From Actinomadura sp. NBRC 104412 (GTDB taxonomy: Bacteria; Actinomycetota; Actinomycetes; Streptosporangiales; Streptosporangiaceae): 64,000 bases of DNA. The position numbers were made by a program, and so were the translations under genes. This document shows, piece by piece, positions 17,000-26,218 of this stretch. The DNA lies in NCBI RefSeq assembly GCF_030269515.1, contig NZ_BSTM01000018.1, forward strand, positions 1 to 64,000, written 5' to 3'. A model generated the notes under the pieces. The model saw only the letters and a program-made list of their open reading frames with translations, did no database searches and was not told the origin of the DNA. Each line of letters begins with the position of its first letter. Positions within the stretch are counted from its first letter, which is position 1.

Positions 17000-17634
17000 C
17001 GTTGCGGGGACGTGTCCTGAGGCGGTGTGGCCTTGAGCAGGGTCAACTCGGTGTCGAGGTTGTGGCGCGCCCGGTCCTCGAAGCGTTCGCTGGCAGGCGG
17101 GGTGTGGAAGAGGGTGGGAAGGGCGAGGAGCCCGCTCAGGACTTCTGCGCGTCCGGCCCGGTAGATCTCCTCGGGGACGAAGGCGTACTCCTCCCGTACG
17201 GCCGCCGCGTACGCGGCGTACCGCTCAGGGTCCGAGCCCAGGATCGCCAGGTCGGCGTCGCTCAGGACCTGTCCGTTGCGGTCGTCCGGGGCGGGCGCGT
17301 GCGTCTCGGTGAGCCTTACCAGCCGCGCGACCTCGCTGACGGTGTCCGTCGGAAGGTCGGTGTCGGCGAGCATCCGTTCCGCCAGGCGTGCGCTGCGTTC
17401 CTCGTTGTCGGCACGTTGGGGGTCGTAGACCGCGTCGTGGAACCAGGCCGCCAGCCGTACGGTGTCGGGCGCGTCCGCGTACGCCGACAGTTCGTCCACA
17501 AGGTCCAGGACGGCGGTGAGGTGCTCGCGCGTGTGGTAGCGGCGATGCTCCTCCCCGTAACGCGCGTCCAGGTCGGCGCCGATGCGCCGTGTTCGAGGAC
17601 CGGCCAGCGCGACCCAGCGCTCCACTAACTCCAT
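16996..17634 (-). CDS. HD-domain metal-dependent phosphohydrolase-like protein
   Basis: 212 aa. RYHTREHLTAVLD supplies the first His cluster, AAWFHDAVYDP is the HD motif, and a later D (SDADLAILG) completes the likely metal site. This is the actinobacterial 'predicted metal-dependent HD superfamily phosphohydrolase' type of about 210 aa. Substrate unknown. It is transcribed away from the siderophore operon. Confidence 0.85.
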   Translation of the reverse strand: MELVERWVALAGPRTRRIGADLDARYGEEHRRYHTREHLTAVLDLVDELSAYADAPDTVRLAAWFHDAVYDPQRADNEERSARLAERMLADTDLPTDTVSEVARLVRLTETHAPAPDDRNGQVLSDADLAILGSDPERYAAYAAAVREEYAFVPEEIYRAGRAEVLSGLLALPTLFHTPPASERFEDRARHNLDTELTLLKATPPQDTSPQR

Positions 17635-17744
17635 GACCCCATCCTCTCGGATGCCCGCGCGCTCCGCTCACGGAGGGGCGAGACACGCGCGGCGCCTTCC
17701 TTGCAAGGGAATCGTGGCGCCGTCACTATGGTGCCTTCCTTCGG

Positions 17745-17763
17745 TTAGGCAAGCCTTACCTCA
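17745..17763 (+). promoter_or_regulatory. Iron box (IdeR/DmdR operator) of the siderophore operon
   Basis: TTAGGCAAGCCTTACCTCA matches the actinobacterial iron-box consensus TTAGGTTAGGCTCACCTAA at 14 of 19 positions and ends 16 bp before the first start codon. Binding of Fe-loaded IdeR/DmdR would repress the operon in iron-replete cells. Confidence 0.75.
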
Positions 17764-17779
17764 TTACAGGAAGGTGGCC

Positions 17780-18991
17780 GTGGGCTCCGTGCTTCCCTCC
17801 GTGCCTCCCTCGTCGGCCCCACCCGTCCTGGCGCTCGTCGCAGGGAAGGTCACCGACTCGGTGACCTCCGGGTTCCTGCCCGCCGCCGGACGGCTGGCCA
17901 CGGCCCGCGGTCTGGCGGTCGCGCTGCTGACCGACCGGCCGGAGGAGCACGGGAAGACGTCCGACGGTCCCGTGATCCCCTGCGACGTGACCGACTTCCG
18001 CGAGATCATCGCCCGTGTCGCGGACCTGCCGGGCGAGCCCGCGGCGCTGTTCTCCAACAGCGACTTCCTCCAGGCGCCCACCGCACTCGCCGCGTCCTAT
18101 CTGGGACTGCCCGGCAAGGATTGGAAGGCGGCCACCCGCACCAAGAACAAGGCCCTCATGCGGCGCCATCTCCAGCGGATCGACCCGGTCTTCTCCTCGC
18201 CCGCGGAGGACGTGCCCGAGGACGCCCCGTATCCGCTCGTCCTCAAGCCACGCGAAGGGGTGGCCAGCGAGGACGTCTTTCTCGTACGGGACGCCACCGA
18301 GCTTGCCGCCCGCCGCGAAGAGGTCAAGGCACGGCGCTCCGACCCACTGGTGGTCGAGGAGTACCTTCCGGGCGAGCTGCACACCCTGGAAACGCTCGGA
18401 GACGGGCACGAGCTGCGCGTACTCGGCTCCTTCCACACGAAGGTGTCGCCTCCGCCGCATTTCATCGAGGAACGCCTTGAGTGGACCCCGCCTCCCCCCG
18501 GGACCGACCAGGTTCTCTCGCAACTGAAGGCGCTGGGGGTGGGTTTCGGGGCGTGCCATACGGAGTTCGTGGTTCACGAGGGCCGGGCACGGTTGATCGA
18601 GGTCAACTACCGGCTCATCGGAGACCACTGTGACTTCCTCATGGCCGACCTACTGAACATCCCCCTCTTCGACTGGATACTCCGCGTCCACATGGGCGAG
18701 CGCCTGCCGCCTCTTGAGGCGTCGCACGAAAGCCTGGGACGCCATGCCGTCGCCGATGTCGTCCTTGCCACACGCGATGGCGTCCTCACCGCCGCGCCCG
18801 AAGCGGTCGACCTGACCGACGGGGCCGTCCGCTTGTCGTACCGCCCCCAGCGCCCGGTCGGCGAACGCATCGCGCTGACACACACCAATCGCGACTACCT
18901 CGGAACGATCCGCGCCATCGGCCCCTCGGCCACCGAGGTGGAGGCGGCGATCGCCCGCTTCCGGGCCTCCAACACCTGGACGATCTCGTGA
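17780..18991 (+). CDS. ATP-grasp ligase of siderophore biosynthesis (PvsA-like)
   Basis: 403 aa. The GTG at 17780 is chosen for AGGAAGG 5 nt upstream. ATP-grasp signatures: the lysine strand YPLVLKPREGVASEDVFLV (K156), the adenine-binding VVEEYLPGELHTLE, and the metal-ligand strand RLIEVNYRLIGDHCDF (E274, N276). It would join an amino group to a carboxylate using ATP. In vibrioferrin synthesis PvsA, also ATP-grasp, precedes two NIS synthetases and a decarboxylase, and the order here is the same. First gene after an iron box; its stop overlaps the next start (GTGA). Confidence 0.85.
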   Translation: MGSVLPSVPPSSAPPVLALVAGKVTDSVTSGFLPAAGRLATARGLAVALLTDRPEEHGKTSDGPVIPCDVTDFREIIARVADLPGEPAALFSNSDFLQAPTALAASYLGLPGKDWKAATRTKNKALMRRHLQRIDPVFSSPAEDVPEDAPYPLVLKPREGVASEDVFLVRDATELAARREEVKARRSDPLVVEEYLPGELHTLETLGDGHELRVLGSFHTKVSPPPHFIEERLEWTPPPPGTDQVLSQLKALGVGFGACHTEFVVHEGRARLIEVNYRLIGDHCDFLMADLLNIPLFDWILRVHMGERLPPLEASHESLGRHAVADVVLATRDGVLTAAPEAVDLTDGAVRLSYRPQRPVGERIALTHTNRDYLGTIRAIGPSATEVEAAIARFRASNTWTIS

Positions 18992-20508
18992 CCGAGGCCG
19001 CACTCGCCGCACGGGTGCTGGACGCCCTGCTGCGCGAGGACTACGCGGGGCTGCGCCGGTTCGTCCAGGGACGCACGCTCGACCTGCCAGGGCGGCGTGT
19101 GCGCCTCAGGACAGGCGATGGGTTCATGGCCGAGGTGTCGGTGGACCCCGCCCAAGGGCTGCGGCTTGACGATGTGTTCGCCGCCGTCCGATCCCTGGCC
19201 GACCCCAGCGACGACGTGGCCGCCTTCGAGCGCGAGTGCAGGGAGACCTTGGCGACCGTCCGGCTCCAAGAGGCGTCCCTGGATGAGGTTCTGCGCCGGA
19301 TGGCCCGCGTTCCGGATGAGGCGCGCCGTGGCCCCGGCACCTACTACGAAACGCTCGCCGCCTACACCGACCACCCCGTCCACCCGATGGGACGGTGCAG
19401 GATCGGCTTGAACGCGGAGGAGCTGAGGAACCACGCCCCCGAGTTCGCACCCGTTTTCCAACTGCGCTGGGCCGCCGTACCCCCGGATCGGGTGACCGCC
19501 CACGGCGTACGGCCCGACTGGTGGCAGGACGACGACCTCTTCCCCGTCCACCCCTTGACCGTGCCTCACCTGGACGGGATGACAGGGGTGACACTCGCCG
19601 CCGAGCCGTATCTCAGCGTCTCTCCCACGCTTTCCATGCGTACCGTCGCCGTGGACGCGTCCACGCACCTGAAGATGCCCCTGCCCACAAGCACGCTGGG
19701 TCTGCGCAACAAGAGGACGATCGTCCCGCGTACGTTGCACGACGGCGCCCTGGCCGAACGGCTTCTGCGCCGCGTCCTGGACGAGGAGCCGAAGCTGCCC
19801 ATCCTGCTCGCTGACGAGCAGACCTACGGGCACGCCGGCTCCCCCTGGCTCACCTACCTCGTACGGCGATTCCCAGCCGAGACGGCCGGCGCGCATGTCA
19901 TCCCGGTCGCGGGCCTGCTGGCGCCCTCTCCCCAAGGGGGGTGCGTCATCGAGCAATGGGACGTGCCCGGCCTCTTCGGTGCGTACCTGGACGCACTGCT
20001 GGCATGGAACGTCGCCCTCTTCAGGCGCGGGATCGCCTTGGAAGCCCATCAGCAGAACGTGTCGCTCGTCCTGGACGGCCACGATCTCAAGCTGCTCATC
20101 AAGGACTACGACGGAACGCTCTTCCTCGGCGAGGACGGGCTCGCCCAGGGCGCCGACGAGGCGTTCCTCGATCCCCGGATGGTGACGCCGGACCGCGAGG
20201 CTTTGGCCCGCGTCTTCGTCACCATCACCCTCCATCTGTGCGCCGCCGCGCCCGCCTTCGGGCTGGCCGAGCGGGGACTGCTGCCGCTGCGGACCGGCCT
20301 GGCGATGATCCGGGAACGGCTCGACGCGGCGCTCGGGCCGCGTGACGCCTTCCTGCGCGCACGCACCCTGGACGCCGGAACGCTGCCGACCAAGGCGATG
20401 GTCACCGCCGGGACCCTGGTCGACAAGGCGCGCACCGGATCCGCCGACATCAACAAGCACTATGGCCCGCCGGGGCCCAACTACCTACGGGACGACACGT
20501 GTTGCTGA
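18988..20508 (+). CDS. NRPS-independent siderophore synthetase, IucA/IucC family (first)
   Basis: 506 aa, shorter than the usual 580-620. Family motifs: HPVHPMGRCRIGLN (131-142), STHLKMPLPTSTLGLRNKRTIVPRTLHDG, EAHQQN and LLIKDYDGTLFL. In the first motif the usual Lys of HPxxKxRxG is Arg136. Such enzymes adenylate a carboxylate (typically citrate or a derivative) and condense it with an amine or alcohol. The conserved LPLPTSTLGLRN form suggests it acts on an already substituted intermediate. GTG start coupled to the ATP-grasp gene. Confidence 0.88.
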   Translation: MTEAALAARVLDALLREDYAGLRRFVQGRTLDLPGRRVRLRTGDGFMAEVSVDPAQGLRLDDVFAAVRSLADPSDDVAAFERECRETLATVRLQEASLDEVLRRMARVPDEARRGPGTYYETLAAYTDHPVHPMGRCRIGLNAEELRNHAPEFAPVFQLRWAAVPPDRVTAHGVRPDWWQDDDLFPVHPLTVPHLDGMTGVTLAAEPYLSVSPTLSMRTVAVDASTHLKMPLPTSTLGLRNKRTIVPRTLHDGALAERLLRRVLDEEPKLPILLADEQTYGHAGSPWLTYLVRRFPAETAGAHVIPVAGLLAPSPQGGCVIEQWDVPGLFGAYLDALLAWNVALFRRGIALEAHQQNVSLVLDGHDLKLLIKDYDGTLFLGEDGLAQGADEAFLDPRMVTPDREALARVFVTITLHLCAAAPAFGLAERGLLPLRTGLAMIRERLDAALGPRDAFLRARTLDAGTLPTKAMVTAGTLVDKARTGSADINKHYGPPGPNYLRDDTCC

Positions 20509-22121
20509 CACGACCGGCTCTCACCGCCGACGACGCCACCGCCACCGCGCTGCTGAACTGCCTCGTCCGCGAGGTGTGCGCACCCGAGCATCAGGTACGG
20601 GTGGACGGCGGGCGCCTCGTCGTCCGGCTCCCCCGCGTCGGCGTCACGCTGCGCGCAGGGTTGGCCAGGCCCCCGTCCGGTCCCACGTACCGCCTCGTTG
20701 CCCCCTTCGAGGAGCACCGTGACGGCTCGTGGATGGCCGCGGGCTGGGATCGCCTGGCCGACCTTGTGGCGGGCGAACTGGAGTTGTGCACCGGGCAGGC
20801 GAACCCGGAGTTCCTCACACAGGTGCGGGACAGCCATACAGCCTTGGCCGCGATCCTGGCCGCACGAGCGGAGCCGACGCGTTCCGGCTCGCACCCGTTG
20901 GACCGCTACCTGGAATCCGAGCAATCCCTGCTGTCGGGCCACCGTTTCCATCCCTCGCCCAAGGCCCGCCAAGGCGACCCCGCCGAATGGATGCGATACG
21001 CACCAGAGGTTAGGGCGCGGTTCCATCCCCGTTGGCTCGCCGTACGTGAGGACGTCCTCGTCCAGGAGGGTGACGGTTCCGCCTTCGCAAGGCTCGACGG
21101 CCTTGGCCCGGGCGCCCCATCCGGATTCCGGCTGCTGCCCGCTCACCCCTGGCAGCTCGCCCTCCTCAGCGACCGTCCCGCCCTTCGCCAGGCCCTCGGA
21201 ACAGGGCTCATCGTCGACCTCGGCCCGGCCGCGCCCGAGGTCGTCCCCACATCGTCGGTGCGTACCGCCTACGTCCCGGACGCGGACGTGTTCTGCAAGT
21301 TCAGCCTGGACATCCGCATCACCAACTGCGTCCGCAAGAACGCCTGGTACGAACTGGCTGGTGCGGTCGCCCTCAACAAGCTCGTCCAGCCCGTCTTCGC
21401 CGCTCTGGACGATTGCACGTTCCTGGCCGAACCCGCGTACCGCAGCGTCGCCCTGGCCGACCGCAGGCTCCACGAAGGGCTCGGTGTGATCCTGCGCCAA
21501 GGTGTAGGCGCCCTCAACGGAACCCCCCTCCTGGCCGCCGCCCTCGCCGACCCGTACGGCACCACCCTCGCCACGCTGCCTGCCCTCGCCACCCCGGAAG
21601 GCGCCCTCGCTTGGTGGGACGCCTACGTACGGCACGTCGCACGCCCTGCGCTGCGCGCCTATCTGGAACACGGCATCGTCCTAGAGGCGCACCTGCAGAA
21701 CGTCCTGGTCGTGGTGGACGACGAGGGCATGCCCGTGGAAACGGCCTTCCGTGACCTGGAGGGCACCAAGCTCACCCCCGCCTGGCACGAACGGATCGCC
21801 GACCTCCCTGCCCGCGTCCGCGAGTCCCTCACCTACGACCAGAACCGCGCCTGGAACCGGGTCGTGTACTGCCTGCTGGTCAACCACCTGACGGAGATAG
21901 CCGCCGCCGTGGCCGACCTCCACCCCGACCTGGACCAAGACCTGTGGTTCGCCGCCCGTCCCCACTTCGCCTCCTGCGGCGACCACCCTCAGCTTCGCGC
22001 CCTGCTGGCGGGCGTCCCCTTCCCGGCCAAGGCCAACCTGCGCGCACGATGGTCGCGCAGCGCGGACCGCACGGCCACCTACGTCCCGGTGCCCAACCCC
22101 TTCGCCGGAGTCTGCGGATGA
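20499..22121 (+). CDS. NRPS-independent siderophore synthetase, IucA/IucC family (second)
   Basis: 540 aa. Full motif set: GHRFHPSPKARQG (147-159), RLLPAHPWQLALL, VPTSSVRTAYV, KFSLDIRITNCVRKNAWYE, EAHLQN, AFRDLEGTKL, with FerI-like FhuF region at the C-terminus (LPFPAKANLRARW type). It resembles AcsD/PvsD enzymes that use free citrate and an amino acid such as serine. GTG start lies within the preceding gene (10-bp overlap), and its stop overlaps the decarboxylase start (ATGA). Confidence 0.9.
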   Translation: MLLTRPALTADDATATALLNCLVREVCAPEHQVRVDGGRLVVRLPRVGVTLRAGLARPPSGPTYRLVAPFEEHRDGSWMAAGWDRLADLVAGELELCTGQANPEFLTQVRDSHTALAAILAARAEPTRSGSHPLDRYLESEQSLLSGHRFHPSPKARQGDPAEWMRYAPEVRARFHPRWLAVREDVLVQEGDGSAFARLDGLGPGAPSGFRLLPAHPWQLALLSDRPALRQALGTGLIVDLGPAAPEVVPTSSVRTAYVPDADVFCKFSLDIRITNCVRKNAWYELAGAVALNKLVQPVFAALDDCTFLAEPAYRSVALADRRLHEGLGVILRQGVGALNGTPLLAAALADPYGTTLATLPALATPEGALAWWDAYVRHVARPALRAYLEHGIVLEAHLQNVLVVVDDEGMPVETAFRDLEGTKLTPAWHERIADLPARVRESLTYDQNRAWNRVVYCLLVNHLTEIAAAVADLHPDLDQDLWFAARPHFASCGDHPQLRALLAGVPFPAKANLRARWSRSADRTATYVPVPNPFAGVCG

Positions 22122-23212
22122 CCCCCCATGACTACATGAGGGACCTCACCCGGTTCCCCGCCTACGTGTACGACCTGAACGGACTGCGCGAGCACGTCGC
22201 GTCCATCCGAAGCGCCCTCGGGCCGGAACTCTTCTACGCCGCCAAAGCCAACCCCGACCCGGCCATACTCCGCGCACTCGCCCCCCATGTGGACGGCATC
22301 GAGGTCGCCTCCGGAGGCGAGCTGGCTCACGTACGGCGAACCCTCCCCAACGCACGCCTGGCCTTCGGCGGCCCCGGAAAGACCGACGAGGAACTGTCCC
22401 TGGCCCTGGACCTGGGAGTCGAACGCATCCACGTGGAAAGCCCACACGAGCTCGCCCGCCTCGCAGCCAAGGGCCGCCCCGCCCACGTCCTCCTCCGCGC
22501 CAACCTCAGGCTGCCCACGACCGGTGCCGCCCTCCAAATGCGCGGCGCCTTCGGCATGGACGAACAAGCCCTCACCGCGTGCGCCCGTAGCCTCGCGAGC
22601 AGCAGTCCCCACCTCACCCTGCACGGCATCCACGCCCACCTGGCCTCCGGCCTGGACGCCACCGCCATGCTCGACCTGGCACGGCACATCATCGACTGGG
22701 CGATCCCCTGGTTGGAGACGCACAACGTCGAGTCCCCGGAAATCAACCTCGGGGGCGGCATGGCGGTCGACTACACCGACCCCGAGACCCGTTTCGACTG
22801 GAGGACCTACGCCGCCGGGCTACCGGACGTGCCCGCGAAACTCCGCATAGAACCAGGCCGTGCCCTGACCGCCTACCACGGCTGGTACGTGACCGACGTG
22901 CTCGATGTGAAGACCACGCACGGCGAGACCTATGTCGTTCTGCGCGGCGGCACCCAGCACCTCCGCACCCCCGTGACGAAGGGCCACGACCAACCCTTCA
23001 CGGTCCTGACCCGCACAGGGGAAACCCGAGCGGCGACCCTGGTCGGGCAGCTCTGCACACCCAAAGACGTCTTCGCCACCGACGTGCCGGTCCCCGCGGA
23101 CCTGCGCCCAGGGGACCTCATCGCCTTCGCCATGGCGGGCGCCTACGCCTGGAACATCTCCCACCACGACTTCCTGATGCACCCCCGGCCTGACTTCCAC
23201 TACCTGGAGTGA
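22118..23212 (+). CDS. PLP-dependent decarboxylase, DapDC/ODC fold type III (PvsE/SbnH-like)
   Basis: 364 aa. The PLP lysine is in FYAAKANPDP (K43), the phosphate-binding glycine strand is INLGGGMAVDY, and EPGRALTAYHG and GQLCTPKDVFATD form the active-site and dimer-interface motifs. Members tied to siderophore clusters decarboxylate an amino acid or its citryl conjugate (SbnH, PvsE) rather than diaminopimelate. ATG overlaps the previous stop (ATGA); last gene of the operon. Substrate is inference from context. Confidence 0.88.
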   Translation: MTPHDYMRDLTRFPAYVYDLNGLREHVASIRSALGPELFYAAKANPDPAILRALAPHVDGIEVASGGELAHVRRTLPNARLAFGGPGKTDEELSLALDLGVERIHVESPHELARLAAKGRPAHVLLRANLRLPTTGAALQMRGAFGMDEQALTACARSLASSSPHLTLHGIHAHLASGLDATAMLDLARHIIDWAIPWLETHNVESPEINLGGGMAVDYTDPETRFDWRTYAAGLPDVPAKLRIEPGRALTAYHGWYVTDVLDVKTTHGETYVVLRGGTQHLRTPVTKGHDQPFTVLTRTGETRAATLVGQLCTPKDVFATDVPVPADLRPGDLIAFAMAGAYAWNISHHDFLMHPRPDFHYLE

Positions 23213-23305
23213 GCCCTCCCGGAAAGACCGGAGCGCCCGGCGGTGCATCGCACCGCGAGCATCGGGTACCTCCAGGCCGGATGGTCGAACGGAGGAGAGG
23301 GTGCC

Positions 23306-24892
23306 GTGCCGTTGCTCGATCGCGTCCGTACGGTGGTCGGCCTGGGGCGTCGCGCCGCCACGGCCGTGCGGGACGTGGGTGCGCTGCATCCCGTCCGCCC
23401 CGACCGGGCCGTGCGGCTGCCGTTCGTGTACCGGCGGTTCGGACCGGTGCCCGCGACGGTCGGGGCGATGGCGGCGCTGCGCTTCCCGAACCGGACCGCC
23501 CTCATCGACGAACGCGGCACGCTGACGTACGCGGAACTGGAACGACGCGCCGCGGGCCTGGCCACCGCCCTGCGCACCCGGGTGACCGAGGACGGCACGG
23601 TCGGCGTGCTGTGCCGCAACCATCGAAGGTTCGTCGAGGCGGTGCTGGCCGCGTCCCGGCTCGGCAACGACGTGGTGCTGCTCAACACCGACTTCTCGGG
23701 GCCGCAGCTCGGGCGCGTCGCCGAGCGCGAGAGGCCGGCGCTGCTGATCCACGACGCGGAGTTCGACGCGGTCGTGGACGAGGCGTCCTTCGCCGGGCGC
23801 CGCGTCCACGCCTGGCGGGACGGGTCCGGCCCGCACGAGACGCTGGACGAACTGGCCGAGACCCCACCGGAGACGCCGCGGCCGGCGAGGCACAGCAGAG
23901 TGATCCTCATGACGTCCGGGACGACGGGGACGCCCAAGGGCGCCCGGCACGACCTCTCGATCGGGGCGATCCTGCCCGTCGCGCTCAGCCACACGATGCG
24001 CGTGCCCGTACGGTCCGGGGCGCCGATGGTGATCGGGCCGCCGCTGTTCCATGTGCTCGGGTTCGCCTACCTGACGGCGGGACTCGCCCTGGGCACGCCG
24101 CTGGTGCTGTTCCGCCGGTTCGATGCGAAGCGGGTCCTGGAGGCGATCGAGGGATTACGGGCCGAGACGCTGATCGCGGTGCCGGTGATGCTTCAGCGCC
24201 TCCTGGACGCCCTGGACGGGCCGCGTCCCGCGTCGCTGCGCGTCGTGGTGTGCGGCGGGTCCGCGCTGCACCCGCACCTGTGCGAGGCGTTCATGGACGC
24301 GTTCGGCGACGTGATCCACAACGTGTACGGAGCCACCGAGACCGGGTGGGCGACCATCGCCACGCCCCGCGACCTGCGCGAACGACCCGGCACCGTGGGG
24401 CGGCCCTCGCTGGGGGTCCGGATCGGGATCCTGGACGAGCGCGGCGAGGAGGTGCCGACCGGTGAGATCGGCGAGATCTACACCGGGGGCGGGCTGCGCT
24501 TCGCCGGGTACACCGGTGGCGGCGCGAGACCGGTCCGGGACGGCCTGGTCGGCACCGGCGACCTCGGGCATGTCGACGAGCGGGGCCGGCTGTTCGTCGA
24601 CGGCCGCGCCGACGACATGATCGTGTCGGGCGGCGAGAACGTGTTCCCCGGCGAGGTCGAGGACCTGCTGGGCGCGCATCCCGACGTCGCGGAGGTGTCG
24701 GTCGGCGGCGTCGAGGACGAGCGGTTCGGGCAGCGGCTGGCCGCGTACGTCGTCCGGGCGCCGGGCGCGACCGTCACGGAGGACGACCTCAAGGACCACG
24801 TCCGCTCGCACCTGGCCCGCTACAAGGTGCCGCGCGACGTCCATTTCGTGGACACGCTCCCCCGCACCAGCACCGGCAAGGTGAAGCGCTAG
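23306..24892 (+). CDS. Acyl-CoA synthetase / AMP-dependent ligase (FadD-like)
   Basis: 528 aa from a GTG with GGAGGAGAGG (23291-23300). AMP-binding P-loop LMTSGTTGTPKGARH, YGATETGW, GTGDLGHVD and the C-terminal lysine in TGKVKR define the ANL superfamily. It likely activates a fatty or other carboxylic acid as acyl-AMP and acyl-CoA. 93 bp separate it from the siderophore decarboxylase and it has its own ribosome-binding site, so membership in that pathway is uncertain. Convergent with the next gene through a shared CTAG. Confidence 0.9.
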   Translation: MPLLDRVRTVVGLGRRAATAVRDVGALHPVRPDRAVRLPFVYRRFGPVPATVGAMAALRFPNRTALIDERGTLTYAELERRAAGLATALRTRVTEDGTVGVLCRNHRRFVEAVLAASRLGNDVVLLNTDFSGPQLGRVAERERPALLIHDAEFDAVVDEASFAGRRVHAWRDGSGPHETLDELAETPPETPRPARHSRVILMTSGTTGTPKGARHDLSIGAILPVALSHTMRVPVRSGAPMVIGPPLFHVLGFAYLTAGLALGTPLVLFRRFDAKRVLEAIEGLRAETLIAVPVMLQRLLDALDGPRPASLRVVVCGGSALHPHLCEAFMDAFGDVIHNVYGATETGWATIATPRDLRERPGTVGRPSLGVRIGILDERGEEVPTGEIGEIYTGGGLRFAGYTGGGARPVRDGLVGTGDLGHVDERGRLFVDGRADDMIVSGGENVFPGEVEDLLGAHPDVAEVSVGGVEDERFGQRLAAYVVRAPGATVTEDDLKDHVRSHLARYKVPRDVHFVDTLPRTSTGKVKR

Positions 24893-25215
24893 GCGACGCG
24901 CCCCTTGGCGGCGGAGCAGATGCGGGCCAGGTCGTTGAGGGCGTCGACACGGCGCTCGTCCAGCGGGCGGTCATCGCCCGGGGCGGCCTCCGCGAGCGTG
25001 TCGATGACCAGCGAGAACACCGGCCATTCCGCGGGCGAGATGGCCCCGCGGAAGTCGATCTCGCCGCTCTCCACGTCCTCGAGGTCGAGGTTGCGGGCGA
25101 ACGTCGCCAGCGCCGCCTCCGCCGCGACGACACCGATCCGCATCGCCAGGGCGGCGGGCTCGCGCCTCCCGATGGCACGCACCGTTGAACTCATGTTCGA
25201 CACCATAGAACACAT
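24889..25215 (-). CDS. Hypothetical protein, about 100 aa
   Basis: 108 aa from the first ATG; ATGs at 25206 and 25194 are alternatives, none with a clear ribosome-binding site. It is acidic and helical, with the stretch LEDVESGEIDFRGAISPAEWPVFSLVIDTLAE. No family recognised. It follows the methyltransferase by 33 bp on the same strand and is probably cotranscribed. Confidence 0.65.
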   Translation of the reverse strand: MCSMVSNMSSTVRAIGRREPAALAMRIGVVAAEAALATFARNLDLEDVESGEIDFRGAISPAEWPVFSLVIDTLAEAAPGDDRPLDERRVDALNDLARICSAAKGRVA

Positions 25216-25248
25216 GAGCGACGCGTTCGCCGAGGTCCGCGAAGCTTC

Positions 25249-26049
25249 TCAGGACGCGCAGGCGTGGATGAAGGCGTAGGTCTGGGTGAAGTGCAGTTCT
25301 CCGTCCCGCAGGCTCGGGCGCATGCCGGTGGCGGGGCCGCCGTCCAGCTCCTTCTGGAGTTCCGTGCGGATCTGCGCGGCGGCCTCCGGGCCGGTCCGCG
25401 CCAGCTCCAGCCACGGCTCCAGCGGGCGGACGTAGTCGAACCGGTCGGCCCGCCGCACCTCCGCGTCCGCCGACTCCAGCAGGGCGCCGATCCCGTCCTC
25501 GGTGAGCATCGTGTTGTGCGAGGGGTCGCGCAGCCGTTCGATCCGGTCCGGGTCCGTGCCCCCCGCGTCGGCGGGCCGCACCAGGTCCGCGACGATGATC
25601 GCCGCGCCCGGACGGCCGACCCGGGCCATCTCGGCGACGACCGCGGCGGGATCGGCCACCTGGTGCAGAGAGAACCGGGTCACGACCAGTGTGAACGATC
25701 GGTCGGGATAGGGCAGGGCCGTCGCGTCGCCGCGGGTGAAGGTGATGTTGGTGATGCCCTCCCGGTCGGCCTCGCCCTTGCCCTGCGCCAGCATCGCGGG
25801 CGTCAGGTCCAGCGCCGTCACATGGCGGACCCGCCGTGCGATCGCCCGCGACACCAGGGCGGTGCCCGCGGCGACCTCCAGCACGACGTCCTCCAGGTCG
25901 AGCTCCGGTTCCATGAAGTCCACCAGCCGCCCGAGATGCCGCGTGAGCGCCACGTTCAGCCGCGGATCACCGAACCCCTCGGCCTGCTTGGAGAACTCCC
26001 GCACCACCTTGTCATCGTGAGCCACCGCGTCGTCGTGAGCCACCGCCAC
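25249..26049 (-). CDS. Class I SAM-dependent methyltransferase
   Basis: 266 aa. A GTG start with GGAGGT (26055-26060) at 5-nt spacing. SAM-binding motif I is VVLEVAAGTALVSRAI, the acidic residue follows strand 2 (HVTALDLTPAML), and FTRGDATALPYPDRSFTLVVTRFSLHQV is motif II/III of the Methyltransf_11 type. The N-terminus has a short duplicated VAHDDAVAHDD. Substrate unknown, probably a small molecule. Confidence 0.88.
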   Translation of the reverse strand: MAVAHDDAVAHDDKVVREFSKQAEGFGDPRLNVALTRHLGRLVDFMEPELDLEDVVLEVAAGTALVSRAIARRVRHVTALDLTPAMLAQGKGEADREGITNITFTRGDATALPYPDRSFTLVVTRFSLHQVADPAAVVAEMARVGRPGAAIIVADLVRPADAGGTDPDRIERLRDPSHNTMLTEDGIGALLESADAEVRRADRFDYVRPLEPWLELARTGPEAAAQIRTELQKELDGGPATGMRPSLRDGELHFTQTYAFIHACAS

Positions 26050-26218
26050 GCTCTACCTCCGCTCGCCTCCAGGGACGCCCTCCGGCGCCGCCTACCTGCC
26101 CCCCGTTCGACCTGCCTCGCTCGATCGCCCTTCCGCTCGCGAGATGTTGCGCGCATCATCCCCGATGGCACCCAGCGTGACCAGAGTCAGGTATGTCCCT
26201 TTCGCCGAGCGGTGGCGA

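Noticed and set aside
23306..24892. Acyl-CoA synthetase as a fifth siderophore gene
   Set aside because: 93-bp gap, its own strong ribosome-binding site, fatty-acyl ligase-like sequence; vibrioferrin-type pathways do not need it. Kept as a neighbour only.
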